Assembly (NCBI GenBank): GCA_015178975.1
Contig: WHVD01000038.1
Span: 434,001-498,000, forward strand
Source: Hysterangium stoloniferum
Taxonomy: Eukaryota; Basidiomycota; Agaricomycetes; Hysterangiales; Hysterangiaceae
Direction of reading: 5' to 3'
DNA: 64,000 bases
The position numbers were made by a program, and so were the translations under genes. The stretch's first letter is position 1, and each line of letters begins with the position of its first letter. This document shows, piece by piece, positions 36,979 to 48,147 of this stretch. Below the pieces are notes generated by a model. That model was not told where the DNA came from and ran no database searches. It saw only the letters and a program-made list of their open reading frames with translations.

Positions 36979-39661
36979 ATGACCACTGGCAAGAACCAAA
37001 CACCAAGATCTTCAACAACCCCGAGTAGTTCAAAACCTCGTCAAAGACCTGCTAGTCTGGAACCACCCTGTAACGTCACCATGAGGAAGTCTTCATTGAC
37101 TTTTCAAAGACCAGCCCCTCCTGGGGATTCCCCCAGAGCAGCAGCAGGACCGTCAACAGATACTCTCCCTGATCCACATGAGGAATGTCCATCAACTGGG
37201 CAGTTGAGCACCCCTGGAGCTAATGTTAAGCCTACCTGTGCAGCCGAGCCCGTTCTCACATTCCCACCAAGGCAGGTCATCCTCAAGCAGTTTCTTGGGG
37301 GTCATATGGTTTACACTGAGCCTATCAATGTGAAATGGGATATGTACTATGCCGATCAAATCTCTGCTGATCAGCTTACTCCTTTCATGGAGGAGTACGA
37401 AACAGATTACCCTTCTTTACCGGTGACTGTAGCAGTCTGGTTAGGTCATTATCAGGCCATCTTATTGGCACAGGACTTATTCACACGACTGTCACGAATC
37501 GATTATTCTTCAATAAAGTCAAATAATATTCTACTAATTGAACTCGAAAGCCTCGTTCGACGAAGTATATATTCGCCCTGTCGATGAAGTAAGAGGCTAT
37601 TACCAGTCTCAAGAACTCATGGAAGTATTTGTCGAAGAAGTTACAACAAGATAGATTACTAGTATCACTAATTTACAGATATTTCGACTGACTTCCCTCG
37701 CTCCTCTCATAGCCCTTTTATGCTTTTCTTCGTATCGTTATGACTATGTTATGAACTAATAATGAAATCATACATGACGTCGAAATGAGACATGTTGAAA
37801 GAGATTTGATGTTATTGAATAATGTTCGGGTTTGTCGAGTTGAATTCGATGTGTCAAAGAGTTGTCGAATATTATCTTTGATTGTTTGTGACAATGTTGT
37901 GACTTGTGACGGTTGTGAAAACAACCAGGAACCCTTGAGGATCTGACCCACTTGATTCCTGAATGGTCAAGTGATGTTACATCCGTTATGGAAGTGGGAA
38001 GGACAATTTTTAGGTGGGAAGTGTTCTCTTTATTCCTTGAAGTGCTTCGTGCACATGATGATGCGCTGCAAGTCCTTCACATCCTACTTGGTGGGGATCA
38101 TATTGTGCCCAAGGTTGACTACCAGTATATGTACATCCGAATGTTGGAGGAATCTCTTAACGGAGTCACGTGAAATGTATTGTTCGTGTACTTTACTCTA
38201 AGGGGCTAGTTGAAGTGAAATCAGAGGAGGCTTGATAAAATGGTTTTGGAGGTGCTTTACCCTTATAATAATAATTCGATTCAAGTACCTGATTTGCCCA
38301 TCTCCACAACTAATTCGTTTGTTCGTAACCTAAATGGGTCTCGTTTCCTCCATTCGCTCAATCATCCTGTCATTTTGCAAGACTTCCCATTGGATATGAG
38401 GATGCAAGTTGTAGATCATCTTCAGGAAAAGGGGATTGAAGTCTGCACTCTCTTCCATCAGCCTCAGCCGCATCAGCCTTGAATACAATCGAAATTGAGA
38501 GAGAAATCGCAATGGAACCCAGCCCTGCGCCCCATCAGGGGATTCATCGCTCTCACATTGCATTCAAAAGAATTTTGGATAATCCTAACTTCGGTGATGA
38601 ACCACCCACGATTAGGAATCAATCGGTCACCAACAGGGGTCGACCGTCCTTCTCTACCGCATTCACCGAGGGTATAGCTGGTCAGGTTGCTAGTCGAGGA
38701 TCGCTGAATCCAGATGATCCCCACCATTCCCTGCCGATCTCCTCAAATCCCTTTTTGCCACCAGGAGGACCCCCTAGCAGTTCATCCGGAAGTTCTAATA
38801 GTTCAGACTATGGAGGGAATTCAGGACATGGGGGGTGTCACGGTAGAGTACCTAACTCCCCCTTTTGAACTCTGATGCAGCCTCGAGCCAGCATACTTAT
38901 TGATGACTTACCTAAGGATAAAATGATCACTCTTAACACCAACGACATCAAGATAAAATGGTCTGACCTTCCCGAATACAATGGAACTCAATCCAAGGCT
39001 TTGGACTACATCATGGATATCATGAGTCTCTCGGAGATATCAGACTCCATGAACACGTTGTTAGGAGTCACTCTGCCAAGACGACTCACCGGCAATGTCA
39101 AGGTCTGGTGGAGCACCCTGGACCGTGAACATCATACTGAATTCAGTCGATTTCATGGATCGTTCCTTTGGGGCATCGCAGAGGGATTACTTGGAACTTG
39201 TTGGCGTGAATCCTTAGCCTTAGAATGGGAAGCCATGAAATTTCGACAAGCCGGCCACGATCATGAGACACCCATTCTCTACATTCAATGGAGAATTAAG
39301 CTTTATCGATTCTTGTATGGGTTCCACCAAAATTGAAAGGACGAAACATGCAAACTCATCCTTGTTAGAATACGTTGTATTGCAAGCCATTGATGCGTTT
39401 TACGCTCGGCTATTTTATACTTTACAGTAGCTTAGTCATCGTAAATAAAACCTTGTCCGTTTTCCTTACACTGTCATCGAACAATCCTGACACTGCCCAT
39501 GGAATGGCTTTACCTTCTACAAGGACAACCCATCAATGACATCATGAGCTTGCAGACTTATGCTAACAATCTACAAGAGGCTCTGATTAATGCTTGGGTC
39601 CAACACATTGAGAGTGTTATCGGTTTCAGAAGCCCAGAGTCATGATCGCCGAACAGGAAGA
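36979..39661 (+). mobile_element. W-family Gypsy gag fossil
   Basis: Gag leader with a basic, Ser/Pro-rich start (MTTGKNQTPRSSTTPSSSKP), then the capsid-like part near 38875-39340 (WSDLPEYNGTQSKALDYI and LTGNVKVWWSTL). It is broken, and interrupted by a solo Z LTR. It is cut at 39666 by a large composite insertion; the rest of gag continues at 45060. Confidence 0.8.
37490..37920 (+). mobile_element. Solo LTR, family Z, in gag fossil
   Basis: 431 bp, TGTCACGAATCG to the ggttgtga end. The flanks acgac (37485-37489) and acaac (37921-37925) are a TSD with one difference. It is close in sequence to the copies at 33150 and 33900. Confidence 0.85.
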
Positions 39662-39666
39662 GTCGG

Positions 39667-40683
39667 TGTGATGTATTAGCCTTATTTTAATACTATTTTC
39701 CAAAAAAGGAGTCCAATGCTCTATCAAAATGTGCAAATACTCAATTCACTGCAAGGTAAAATAATTTAAGTATTTGATATTAATCAGTGGCAGCCTGAAT
39801 AGACTTAAAACCCCTGAAGTCAAGAGTTTACTTGAATATATGCACCCTACTTCGCAAAAAAGGTTTTGAGAGCTGCTTGTGCAAGCTTGTTCTTTTTCTG
39901 TGAAAATATGTTCTTAAAATATGAATAACAATTCACTGATTCAGAATCTAGATTCAACTTTGATTCTAGATAGTTTATATATATTTTATACTATTTATCA
40001 AACAGTAAAAATATTTATAAACAGGTCAAAAGGTTAGATATAGAATAAAACACTATTTGGCTAATATATGCTTTATTTACACTAACCTACAAGGTCTACT
40101 GTGATACTAACTTATCAGGATCTTAATGTAGTCTTAAAGATCTTGCAAGGATATTCTCAGTATTTATTTATGTGAATATGCTTTACTGATTCATAATAAA
40201 TGAGCAATGGAATAGGGATTATTTGCAATGTAATAAACAGTCAAATTACTCAACTAGAGGTGACTGAAGTCTTAGAGTACAAATAACAATGTAGAGGGAT
40301 TATTTGCAATGTAATTAACAGTCAAATTACTCAACTAGAGGTGACTGAAGTTTTAGATTACAAATAACAATGTAAAGAAAACTAATAATCAGTACTCAAT
40401 TAAGAGGTGACTATAGTATAAAGGATTAATACCAGAAGCTCAACAAGAGGTGGCAGGAAATCCTGATTGGTCAGAAGAGTGACCAGGGGGTAAGATTATT
40501 GTCAGAAGCTCAACAAGAGGTGACAAAGGGATCCTGAGTTAACTTAGGTCAGCAGCTCAACTAGAGGTGACTAAGTGTTTGTATTTATTTGTCCAACAGC
40601 CCAACTAGGGGTGGAATATAACTGCTTGCTGCAGTGGCATACTGATGTGGCTGATAAAATGTAGTAAAGATGATATATTACAG
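39667..40683 (-). mobile_element. Partial LTR, family X, reverse
   Basis: About 1.0 kb equal to the right two thirds of LTR X read backwards. It stops near the poly-A-site region at about 40683. It has an internal tandem duplication of about 100 bp (40218-40380). Confidence 0.85.
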
Positions 40684-41300
40684 GAATATGAAGCTTTTCA
40701 ACAAAGGGGATTAAAATTAGTTGCTTGGATCGAGGAGGCAAAGAACCATTCTCAAGATTTCGAAAACATCAAAAGTTGGAATTGGCCCAAGGATCCACAA
40801 CCTCCATTGCCTTATGTCCTATGCCCTTATTGGGAGTTGAATCGACAAGAGTGTCCTGAAACATGGACTTTTGAAGATGTTTGGGGAATGCATAAACCAG
40901 TTATAACCCCACAGCCCCTTGGTATGTTCTCTTATCTTTGACTTATATGCACATTTTTCCTCATATATGTGCAATAAAACGTCTTGATATAATGAACAAA
41001 GCCCTCAAAAGGTTGTATAAAGATGCAAAAGAAGTCGGGAACTTCAAAGCTTTAGACAAGAAATCCATCAATTCTCCTTTCAACCTCCCTGTCAAAATAA
41101 ATCATGAAATGAAGTATCCCAATAGTGAAGATATAAGATTCAAATCAACTTCTCAATTTTTGATTGACTACAAAAAGAAGAATCAAACTGACTCTAATTC
41201 GGGATCAGAAGTCCCCATCCTTATCGATATCTCAGACGATTCCGAGAACTATGAGATGCAGGAAGATTCCAACAACAGTATTTTTGAAAGCAATATCTGA
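40684..41300 (+). mobile_element. Coding remnant between inverted X LTRs
   Basis: Two open pieces: QEYEAFQQRGLKLVAWIEE to VITPQPLG near 40684-40920, and from about 40990 a lysine-rich piece ending at 41300 with VPILIDISDDSE, which looks like a SUMO-interacting motif (hydrophobic core plus acidic tail). A GTATGT...AG intron-like spacer lies between them. It ends 22 bp before the X LTR with a purine tract between, so it is probably the 3' end of the X element's coding part. I recognise no domain. Confidence 0.5.
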
Positions 41301-41858
41301 ATCAAAAAAGAGAGGAGATTTTGTTATGTATTTTTAGGTTTTTTCCAATTTTTTAACCAATCTCCCCTAACAAATTGCGAGAAATAAGATTTAAATGTAT
41401 TTATATTGTGACGGTAAAATTGTACAATATTGTCTTGATTTATATTGAATTTATGCAATTTATATTGTATTTTTATCTTATAAATTGAGCAAGTTATTGA
41501 ATTTCTACCTTTTATTCTTTTTTGATTAATATGCCGGCAACTCAGCACTTATGCACAACGCGCGAAGAGATCACGTGATATTCACATGACATTTCAAACT
41601 CTGACAAGGACAAAATCCGATGTGAAATAATCATGTATATTCAAGGCAATATATATTTATATTATTATATTTATAGTTAACTAAAGTAAATATAATAATT
41701 ATATAATAATATAGAACTGGCCACCTGGTGCTTATTACACAGCGCATGGGAAAAAGCCATCACAACAAATGTCAGTTGTCACAAGGGCACGTGATGGTCA
41801 CAGAGGCACGCGATGGTCACAAAGGCATGTTAGAGTATGATACTACAGCTCTAACATA

Positions 41859-43449
41859 CAGTGAGGGACAAAACCCTTCCAATGATTTTTAGTTGTGCAA
41901 AGATTCTTGAATAACTCAAGAACCACTGTAGATACAGACCTGAAATTTGGTGGTTGGTTAGGTCTACATGTTATCTATATGCCCTTAAAATATTATGACA
42001 TAAGCATTAGTATTTCCCATGCTATAAATAAAATAATAATAAAATTACATTGGAAGGGTTTTGTCCCAGTCACATGATTAACACAAAACCTTATTGATTA
42101 TCAGCAAATAAGGTTTTGTTTAATCATGTGACCTGTCAAAATTAGATATATATATAGCTGTTCACTTTTTAGTTCAACAACATCCCCACAACTCAACATT
42201 CTACACCATGAAAGCTCTTACTCCTCCTCAGGTTCTCACATTCTCATTTTGCTCAATAAGGGCAAGTCTACTTCTCAGATCTCTGCAATCACTGGCAGAG
42301 ATCTGTTTACTATATCCAGAATTCACTTTACCCATTGCCCATCACTTGCCAAAGCACCTGGTGGCCATCCATGCAAGCTTTCTCCCTCAGATATTCATTA
42401 TTCCCTCTAACAAATCACTTCTCAGAAGGCAGAATATGCCACTGAGGTGACCAAAATCCTTCAAATTATGACTGGAGAGTCCATTTCAGTGAAGACTGTT
42501 TATAGAGCACTCAAGAAGGCTGGAATGAGGGCTGTGGTGGAGAGAAAAGGCCTTTACTCACTAAGAGGCATAGGAAGGCAAGGATGGACTCTGCTCTGGC
42601 ACATAAGGACTGGACTGTGGATGATTGGAAGAGGGCTGTTTGGTTAGATGAGACAAAAATCAATTGTTTGGAGTCAGATGGGAGGAAGTAGGTGTGGAAA
42701 AGGGCAGGAGAGAGGCTCAGTGATAGGGTGGCTGAGGGTACAATCAGGTTTGGAGGAGGAAATCTGATGTTGTGAGGCTGTATGTTGTGGGAAGGACCAG
42801 GATATTCCACCAAAATTGATGGAAGGATGGCTGTTGACCTTTATGTTATCATTATGGAAGATGAACTTCAAGAAATTATGGAGTATTATGACAAGAACAC
42901 AGGGAATGTGGTCTTTCAGCAAGACAATGACCCCAAACACAAGACCAAAAAGGCCACCAATTGGTTTAAAGACAATGGATTTGTGGTCATAGTATGGCCA
43001 CCTCAGTTTGCTGACCTTAATCCAATTGAACACCTCTGGTATTACCTCAAAAGGAGGCTGGGTGGCACCCAAGAGTATTCATGAGTTGTGGGAGAGGGTT
43101 CAGACAGAGTGGGAGAAGATCCCTGCCTCTACTTGTCAGAACTTGATGGAGAGTATGCCTAGAAGGGTTAAGGCTGTTTTGAAGGCCAAGGGAGGCTATA
43201 CCAAGTACTAGATTGTTTAATTTGTATTTTTTTAATACCAGGGACAAAATCCTTCCAATGTGATTTTATTAGTGTTTTATTTATAGCGTGGGAAATACTA
43301 ATGCTTGTGTCATAATATTTTAAGGGGATATAGATAACATATAGACCTAATTAACCTCCAAATTTCAGGTCTGTATCTACAGTAGTTCTTGAGTTATTCA
43401 AGAATCTTTGCACAACTAAAAATCATTGGAAGGGTTTTGTCCCTCACTG
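41859..43449 (+). mobile_element. Tc1-like DNA transposon with long inverted repeats
   Basis: 1591 bp, bounded by CAGTGAGGGACAAAACCC and its reverse complement, with a TA target duplication (41857-41858, 43450-43451). The terminal inverted repeats are about 207 bp and nearly identical, which suggests a fairly recent insertion. The inner end repeats the outer motif in inverted form (ttggaagggttttgtccc), so each terminal repeat is itself bounded by two copies of the tip. It encodes a broken transposase. Confidence 0.93.
42208..43211 (+). pseudogene. Tc1-like transposase pseudogene (DD34E)
   Basis: The N-terminal part has a helix-turn-helix (KSTSQISAITGRD, GGHPCKLSPSDIHY) and a second helix region (VKTVYRALKKAGM). 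The catalytic core has WLDETK (first Asp), QQDNDPKH (second Asp) and LNPIEHLWYYL (Glu), with 34 residues between the second Asp and the Glu, the Tc1 spacing. The end is RVKAVLKAKGGYTKY. The frame shifts near 42230 and again near the end (about 43070), and has in-frame stops at about 42410, 42688 and 42775, so it cannot make an active enzyme. The family normally makes one protein of about 340 residues that cuts and pastes by its terminal repeats. Confidence 0.9.
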
Positions 43450-45059
43450 TAGTCTATTATGATCTCCATATTTTTCTGATATTTGTAGTATTTTTCCCAG
43501 CACTGTAGGTGCAGTATTGAGTGAGTTACCTTAGGTCGGTACCTCCTGTATAGGTGCTTAGATAAGCACCTAGTAGTATAGTCCACTGTGGGTGTGGGAA
43601 AGTCTCCTTAGTGTTTACTTTCCAATCACACTCACAGGTATGTCTTTACAGTTGAATATACTTAGTGTTTACTTTCCAATCACACTCACAAGGGTGTTCT
43701 GCAAAGTGTTATTCAACTGTTTCAACAAGGCACGCGATAGTCACAAGACGCGAAGGGTGTCATACGCGTGCACAAGCGCGAGAGCATTATGTCATCATAT
43801 GCTACTACAGTAAAAACTGGAAACTCTCTGGAATATTCCAGTGGCTTCCAATGGAATAGTAGATAATAGGTACTAATAATAGATAGAATATTGTAGAATA
43901 TTCTATAAAATTCCAGAATGTTCTATTATACCAAGAATATTCTATAGTGTCTTAGAAAGTAGTTAGAACCTTCCACAATGCTCTAGAAAATTCTAGAAAA
44001 TTCTAAATGACATCATTCCTTCCAGAATGACATCATTCAATCTTCTAGAATCTTCTAAATGTCTCAGAGCAAAATGTATATAAGGAGCTCAGCTCCAGCC
44101 TTGTAATAAATAACATATCATCTTTACTACATTTTATCAGCCACATCAGTGTGCCACTGCAGCAAGCAGTTTATTCTACCCCTAGTTGGGCTGTTGGACA
44201 AATACATACATACACTTAGTCACCTCTAGTTGAGCTGCTGACCTAAGCTGTCTCAGGATCCTTTGTCACCTCTAGTTGAGCTTCTGACTATAATCCTACA
44301 ATCAGGATTCCCTGCCACCTCTTGTTGAGCTTCTGGTATTAATCCTTTATACTATAGTCACCTCTTAGTATTGATTATTAGTTTTCTTTACATTGCAAAT
44401 AATCCCTCTACATTGTTATTTGTACTCTAAGACTTCAGTCACCTCTAGTTGAGTAATTTGACTGTTTATTACATTGCAAATAATCCCTGTTCCATTGCTC
44501 ATTTATTGTGAATCAGTAAAGCATATTCACAATACATCTTAAGTGTTAAGCATCAATAAATACTGAGAATATCCTTGCAAGATCCTTAAGACTACATTAA
44601 GATCCTGATAAGTTAGTATCACAGTAGACCCTGTAGGTTAGTGTAAATAAAGTATATATTAGCCAAATAGTGTTTTATTCTATATCTAATCTTTTGACCT
44701 GTTTATAAATATTTTTACTGTTTGATAAATAGTATAAAATATATATAAACTAGCTAGAATTGAAGTCGAATCTAGTTTCAGAATCAGTGAATTGTTATTT
44801 ATATTTTAGTAGTGTTTTTACAGAAAAAGAACAAGCTTGCACAAGCAGCTCTCAAAACCTTCTTTGCGAAGTAGGGTGCATATATTCAAGTAAACTCTTG
44901 ACTTCAGGGGTTCTAAGTCTATTTAGGCTGTCACTGATTAATATCAAATACTTAAATTATTTTACCTTGCAGTGAATTGAGTATTTGCACATTTTGATAG
45001 AGCATTGGACTCCTTTTTCGGAAAATAGTATTAAAATAAGGCTAATACATCATAGTCGG

Positions 45060-46530
45060 ATCCCTGGCATGAGGAAGAACACTCTAGAGGAATCAACCCC
45101 ACTAATCATGGTGACATCCTTCTCAGCGAAGCCGAAGATATAACTGTCCCTAGGAGATCTAATGTAAACAGGGTAAGAAACACGGCAAGTTCTTTTTCAA
45201 ATAAAGTGACAATAAAAGCATCGCTAAACCCCTGAAGGAGTGCTGGATTTGTGGGAGTTTGGAGCATTTTAAGATTGACTGCCCTCATGTGGGAAGGATG
45301 TCACACTATGTCTCTATTAACAAATGCTCCACGCAGAACCCAACTGAGGAAGTGGAGGATCAGAGGGCTTATGAAATGGTTTATGGATTAAGCATACAGG
45401 GACAAGTACATAATGTTGATGAGGAATCGATTTTCATTTCTGTCTACCTTCCTCAATCAGAGGACGATGTTGTTTTAGATACAAGTTCACCTTCAAATGA
45501 GAGTGAAGCATCGCAAGTCTATGTTTCTATATCAGACTGTGATTTCCTCGAGAAAGGAGACTGGCTGGACACTCATTGTCAGAACCAGAAAGGTCTGACT
45601 GAGACGGGGGCCTCATTGTGATCTGAACCTCCTACCATTGAGGAAATCATTGATGAGGAAGTATTTGCAAACTGATCTAAGGAAATAAGTCAGACCTACG
45701 TTATAGAAGACCCCTCTGAGTTAGAGGGATCGGAGGAGGAGAACTTCCCCTTTGACCCAGGACAGTTACCCAACCTAATTCCTTGTGAGGAGTCAGACTC
45801 TGAAGTGGATGACTCCATTCCAAACGCTCTGCCCGAGGTACCTTACGGTAGAAGTGTCAGGAGGAACATCAAACTGGCCATAAGAAAGGAAAGCAAAAGA
45901 CCCAGGGTCCAATACCCTCAATCCAGTTGGCTTATGAAGGAGGATTCAACCATCATTTACTGCAGAAGGGATCCCCCAGGTGGATACTCCAGTATTGGGA
46001 TCTCAGCATTACATATCTACGGAGGCATAGGGAACTCAGAAGCCTCTAGTCCTATTAAAATCAGGCTGGAGGCTGGGGCCCTACTGGCAGGATCAACCAG
46101 GTAACTATCCATTTTGGTGGAGGGCAAGCAAAGTCACCCTCCACACGCACATCATGACCTCTCCTTAATTTTGGAGGATTTCTATAAGGAATTAGAGGAC
46201 CGCCTCAAGCTCAAGCAAGGACTCAAGTTGCACCTCATACAGCTTACCAGTAATGCTAAGGTCTTAGGATACATCAATGTCCCCATTTACTTTGAAGATG
46301 ACACCGGTATGCTCCTTAAATTTACTGCCAAAATGTATGTTGTCCGAGGCATGACCATCCCAATTCTTCTCAGGGAGGACTTTCATGTGAACTATGAGAT
46401 CGGGACACTACGAGACCAGCCATTGGGCTCTAGATTGATTCTACCAGGGGGGGTGGGGTCTATCCCAGCCAGTTCCTCCAAGGAGCCACAGCCTTTAGCC
46501 TTCTTGATTAGCAAGATCCCCCTTGAGGAA
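45060..46530 (+). mobile_element. W-family Gypsy gag-protease fossil, continued
   Basis: Continues the gag of 36979-39661 after the X composite. A zinc knuckle (CWICGSLEHFKIDC) lies at about 45240-45290. An acidic linker follows, then REPPGGYSS-like and protease-region blocks (AKVLGYINVPIYF, VVRGMTIPILL). It is broken by a few changes and less decayed than the copy at 34595-35610. No reverse transcriptase follows; the sequence runs into a minisatellite. Confidence 0.75.
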
Positions 46531-46537
46531 CTAGCCA

Positions 46538-46842
46538 ATGAAGAACACCAACACCAACAAGAACACCAACACCAACAAGAACACCAACACAACAAAACAC
46601 CAACACCAACAAGAACACCAACACCAACAAGAACACCAACACCAACAAGAACACCAACACCAACAAGAACACCAACACCAACAAGAACACCAACACCAAC
46701 AAGAACACCAACACCAACAAGAACACCAACACCAACAAGAACACCAACACCAACAAGAACACCAACACCAACAAGAACACCAACACCAACAAGAACACCA
46801 ACACCAACAAGAACACCAACACCAACAAGAACACCAACATGA
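46538..46842. repeat. 18-bp minisatellite, about 16 copies
   Basis: The unit caccaacaccaacaagaa repeats almost perfectly. As 18 is a multiple of three, several frames stay open: HQHQQE and TPTPTR on the plus strand, and VGVGVL on the minus strand. One copy near 46585-46600 is shortened. Confidence 0.95.
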
Positions 46843-47122
46843 TGCTTTCCATAAGACATAAGCACCACCTCACCCCCCTTGTCTATTCTCCCTGCCCCAG
46901 GCCCTTTCTCTGTCCTCCCTGTCTTCTCTCTGACTGCTATGTATCTTAGTTATGCGATGCAGTATATAAATGTAATAAATAAATACAAGTAACTTGTATG
47001 TGACAAGACCTGTTGCTCAATGCATCTTCATCACTCCCACCACAACTTATCTTATAAAATCTTTTGATCTCTGTTTTGTTTTTCATAGCACCTCATGCTC
47101 TTTACTCCCCTTTTCTTTTATC

Positions 47123-47741
47123 ATGTCTGATGGCATACAGCTGGTCCTACCCTCAATTTCCTTCTTTTGGAAAGACCAGTTGAACAAGGCCAGTATTCTT
47201 GATTCTTACTACAAAGGAAGAGTTCTCTGCTTCCTTGTACTATGGGTTGTTTGGATTGCCTTTTACTTGGCATTATACTTTCTTTTTTCTTATACCAAAA
47301 TAATGTCTTTGCTTCTGCTTGTCAGCTGTATTGTAGTTCCTCTCATAGCTCCCTTCATAGCATTTCATTTCAGGTACTTAGTAGGCCTCGACATCTCCCC
47401 TGGAATCCTACTGTTCCCTCTTCTTAACAATTATCTCATATTATCTTGTGAGTATTTTGCTAAATCCTTGGTTATTTATTTTTGACAAAAATAAAAAAGA
47501 TTTGGTTTTGAAGGGTCAGGATTTCCCTCTGGGCTTCATCATCTGCATCACCATGACATTTTTATGTCTATATTGTCTTAGAGCTATGTGGCTTATTAGT
47601 CTGGAATGCAAGTGGCAGAAGACTAGGACATCTGGGAGCTCAACAGGTCCCTTGCAGAGTGGGTCTAGCAACTATTTAGCAGATGAAAATGAGGGTGCAA
47701 TGGAACTCCAATCTATTGAACAAGAACATGAACATGAATGA
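47123..47741 (+). CDS. Hypothetical multi-pass membrane protein
   Basis: I do not recognise this gene. Exons 47123-47447 and 47500-47741 join over a 52-nt GTGAGT...AG intron to 567 nt, 188 residues. After a short hydrophilic start (MSDGIQLVLPSISFFWK) come hydrophobic segments: FLVLWVVWIAFYLALYFLF, LLLLVSCIVVPLIAPFI, a weaker ILLFPLLNNYLIL at the junction, and FIICITMTFLCLYCLRAMW. The tail is hydrophilic and ends EQEHEHE. A TATA-like tatataaatg lies near 46961. It stands alone among repeats, next to the large palindrome, so it may be a passenger gene of a mobile unit. The open frame and canonical intron suggest it was recently functional. Confidence in the structure is moderate and in function nil. 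Confidence 0.55.
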
Positions 47742-47930
47742 GAACACAGACAAGAATGCAAACCAGAATGCAGACAAGAACACAAGCCAGAATATGGACA
47801 AGAATGTGAACCAGAATGCAGACAACCAGAACACGGACAAGAGTGTGACCCAGAATGTGGATAAGAACATGAACCAGAATGTGAACCAGAACACCGACAA
47901 GAACATGGACAAGAATGCGAAATCTCAATA
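47711..47930 (+). repeat. 12-bp coding-like minisatellite (NQN/DKN), plus array
   Basis: Units of 12 bp such as gacaagaatgca and aaccagaatgtg alternate. One frame reads NQNADKN-type repeats. The same array occurs reversed at 49378-49712 and 50276-50450, with a short piece at 48148-48205. Confidence 0.9.
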
Positions 47931-48147
47931 AAGTCCTCCACTTAGCACAATTCAAAAATATCACCCACCAATTACCCAAAAAATGTGATTGTGATACTGG
48001 GATTACCACATGAGAGTCATCTGAACATTGTCCATTTGCATATTCTGGGTGTGGGTACCTGGTGCAGGCTATGTTGTGTCAGTGAAAAGACAATACCATC
48101 TCAAACCCATTACTTACCTGACACCACACGTGTGAGTACATGAACGC

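Larger units (their letters stand above)
41828..43727. mobile_element. Solo LTR, family Y, carrying a Tc1-like insertion
   Basis: Outer ends TGTTAGAG and TTTCAACA with a perfect TSD, aggca (41823-41827, 43728-43732). Apart from the DNA transposon inside it is about 0.3 kb. It contains two copies of a 29-bp repeat (core cttagtgtttactttcc, near 43611 and 43662). Confidence 0.8.
39667..45054. mobile_element. X composite with inverted LTR ends, TSD GTCGG
   Basis: The unit begins TGTGATGTATTAGCC and ends GCTAATACATCATA, so both outer ends are the same (U5) end of LTR X in opposite directions. The 5-bp GTCGG at 39662-39666 and 45055-45059 frames the whole unit, and gag-like sequence resumes right after it. 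Inside are a reversed, partial X LTR, a 0.6-kb coding remnant, a purine tract (aaaaaagagaggaga, about 41306-41319) and a forward X LTR with two further insertions. Confidence 0.8.
41322..45054 (+). mobile_element. LTR, family X, with nested insertions
   Basis: Starts TGTTATGTATTTTTAGG. About 1.8 kb of LTR remains when the nested elements (41828-43727) are set aside. U3 has 19-20-bp tandem variants of cacaaaggcacgcgatggt. A TATA box (tatataagg, about 44078) is followed by the palindrome ggagctcagctcc and, in the transcribed part, by the repeated CACCTCTAGTTGAG motif. Confidence 0.85.

Noticed and set aside
46392-46873. Minus-strand valine/leucine-rich 'membrane proteins'
   Set aside because: They are antisense readings of the 18-bp minisatellite, which keeps several frames open by length alone.
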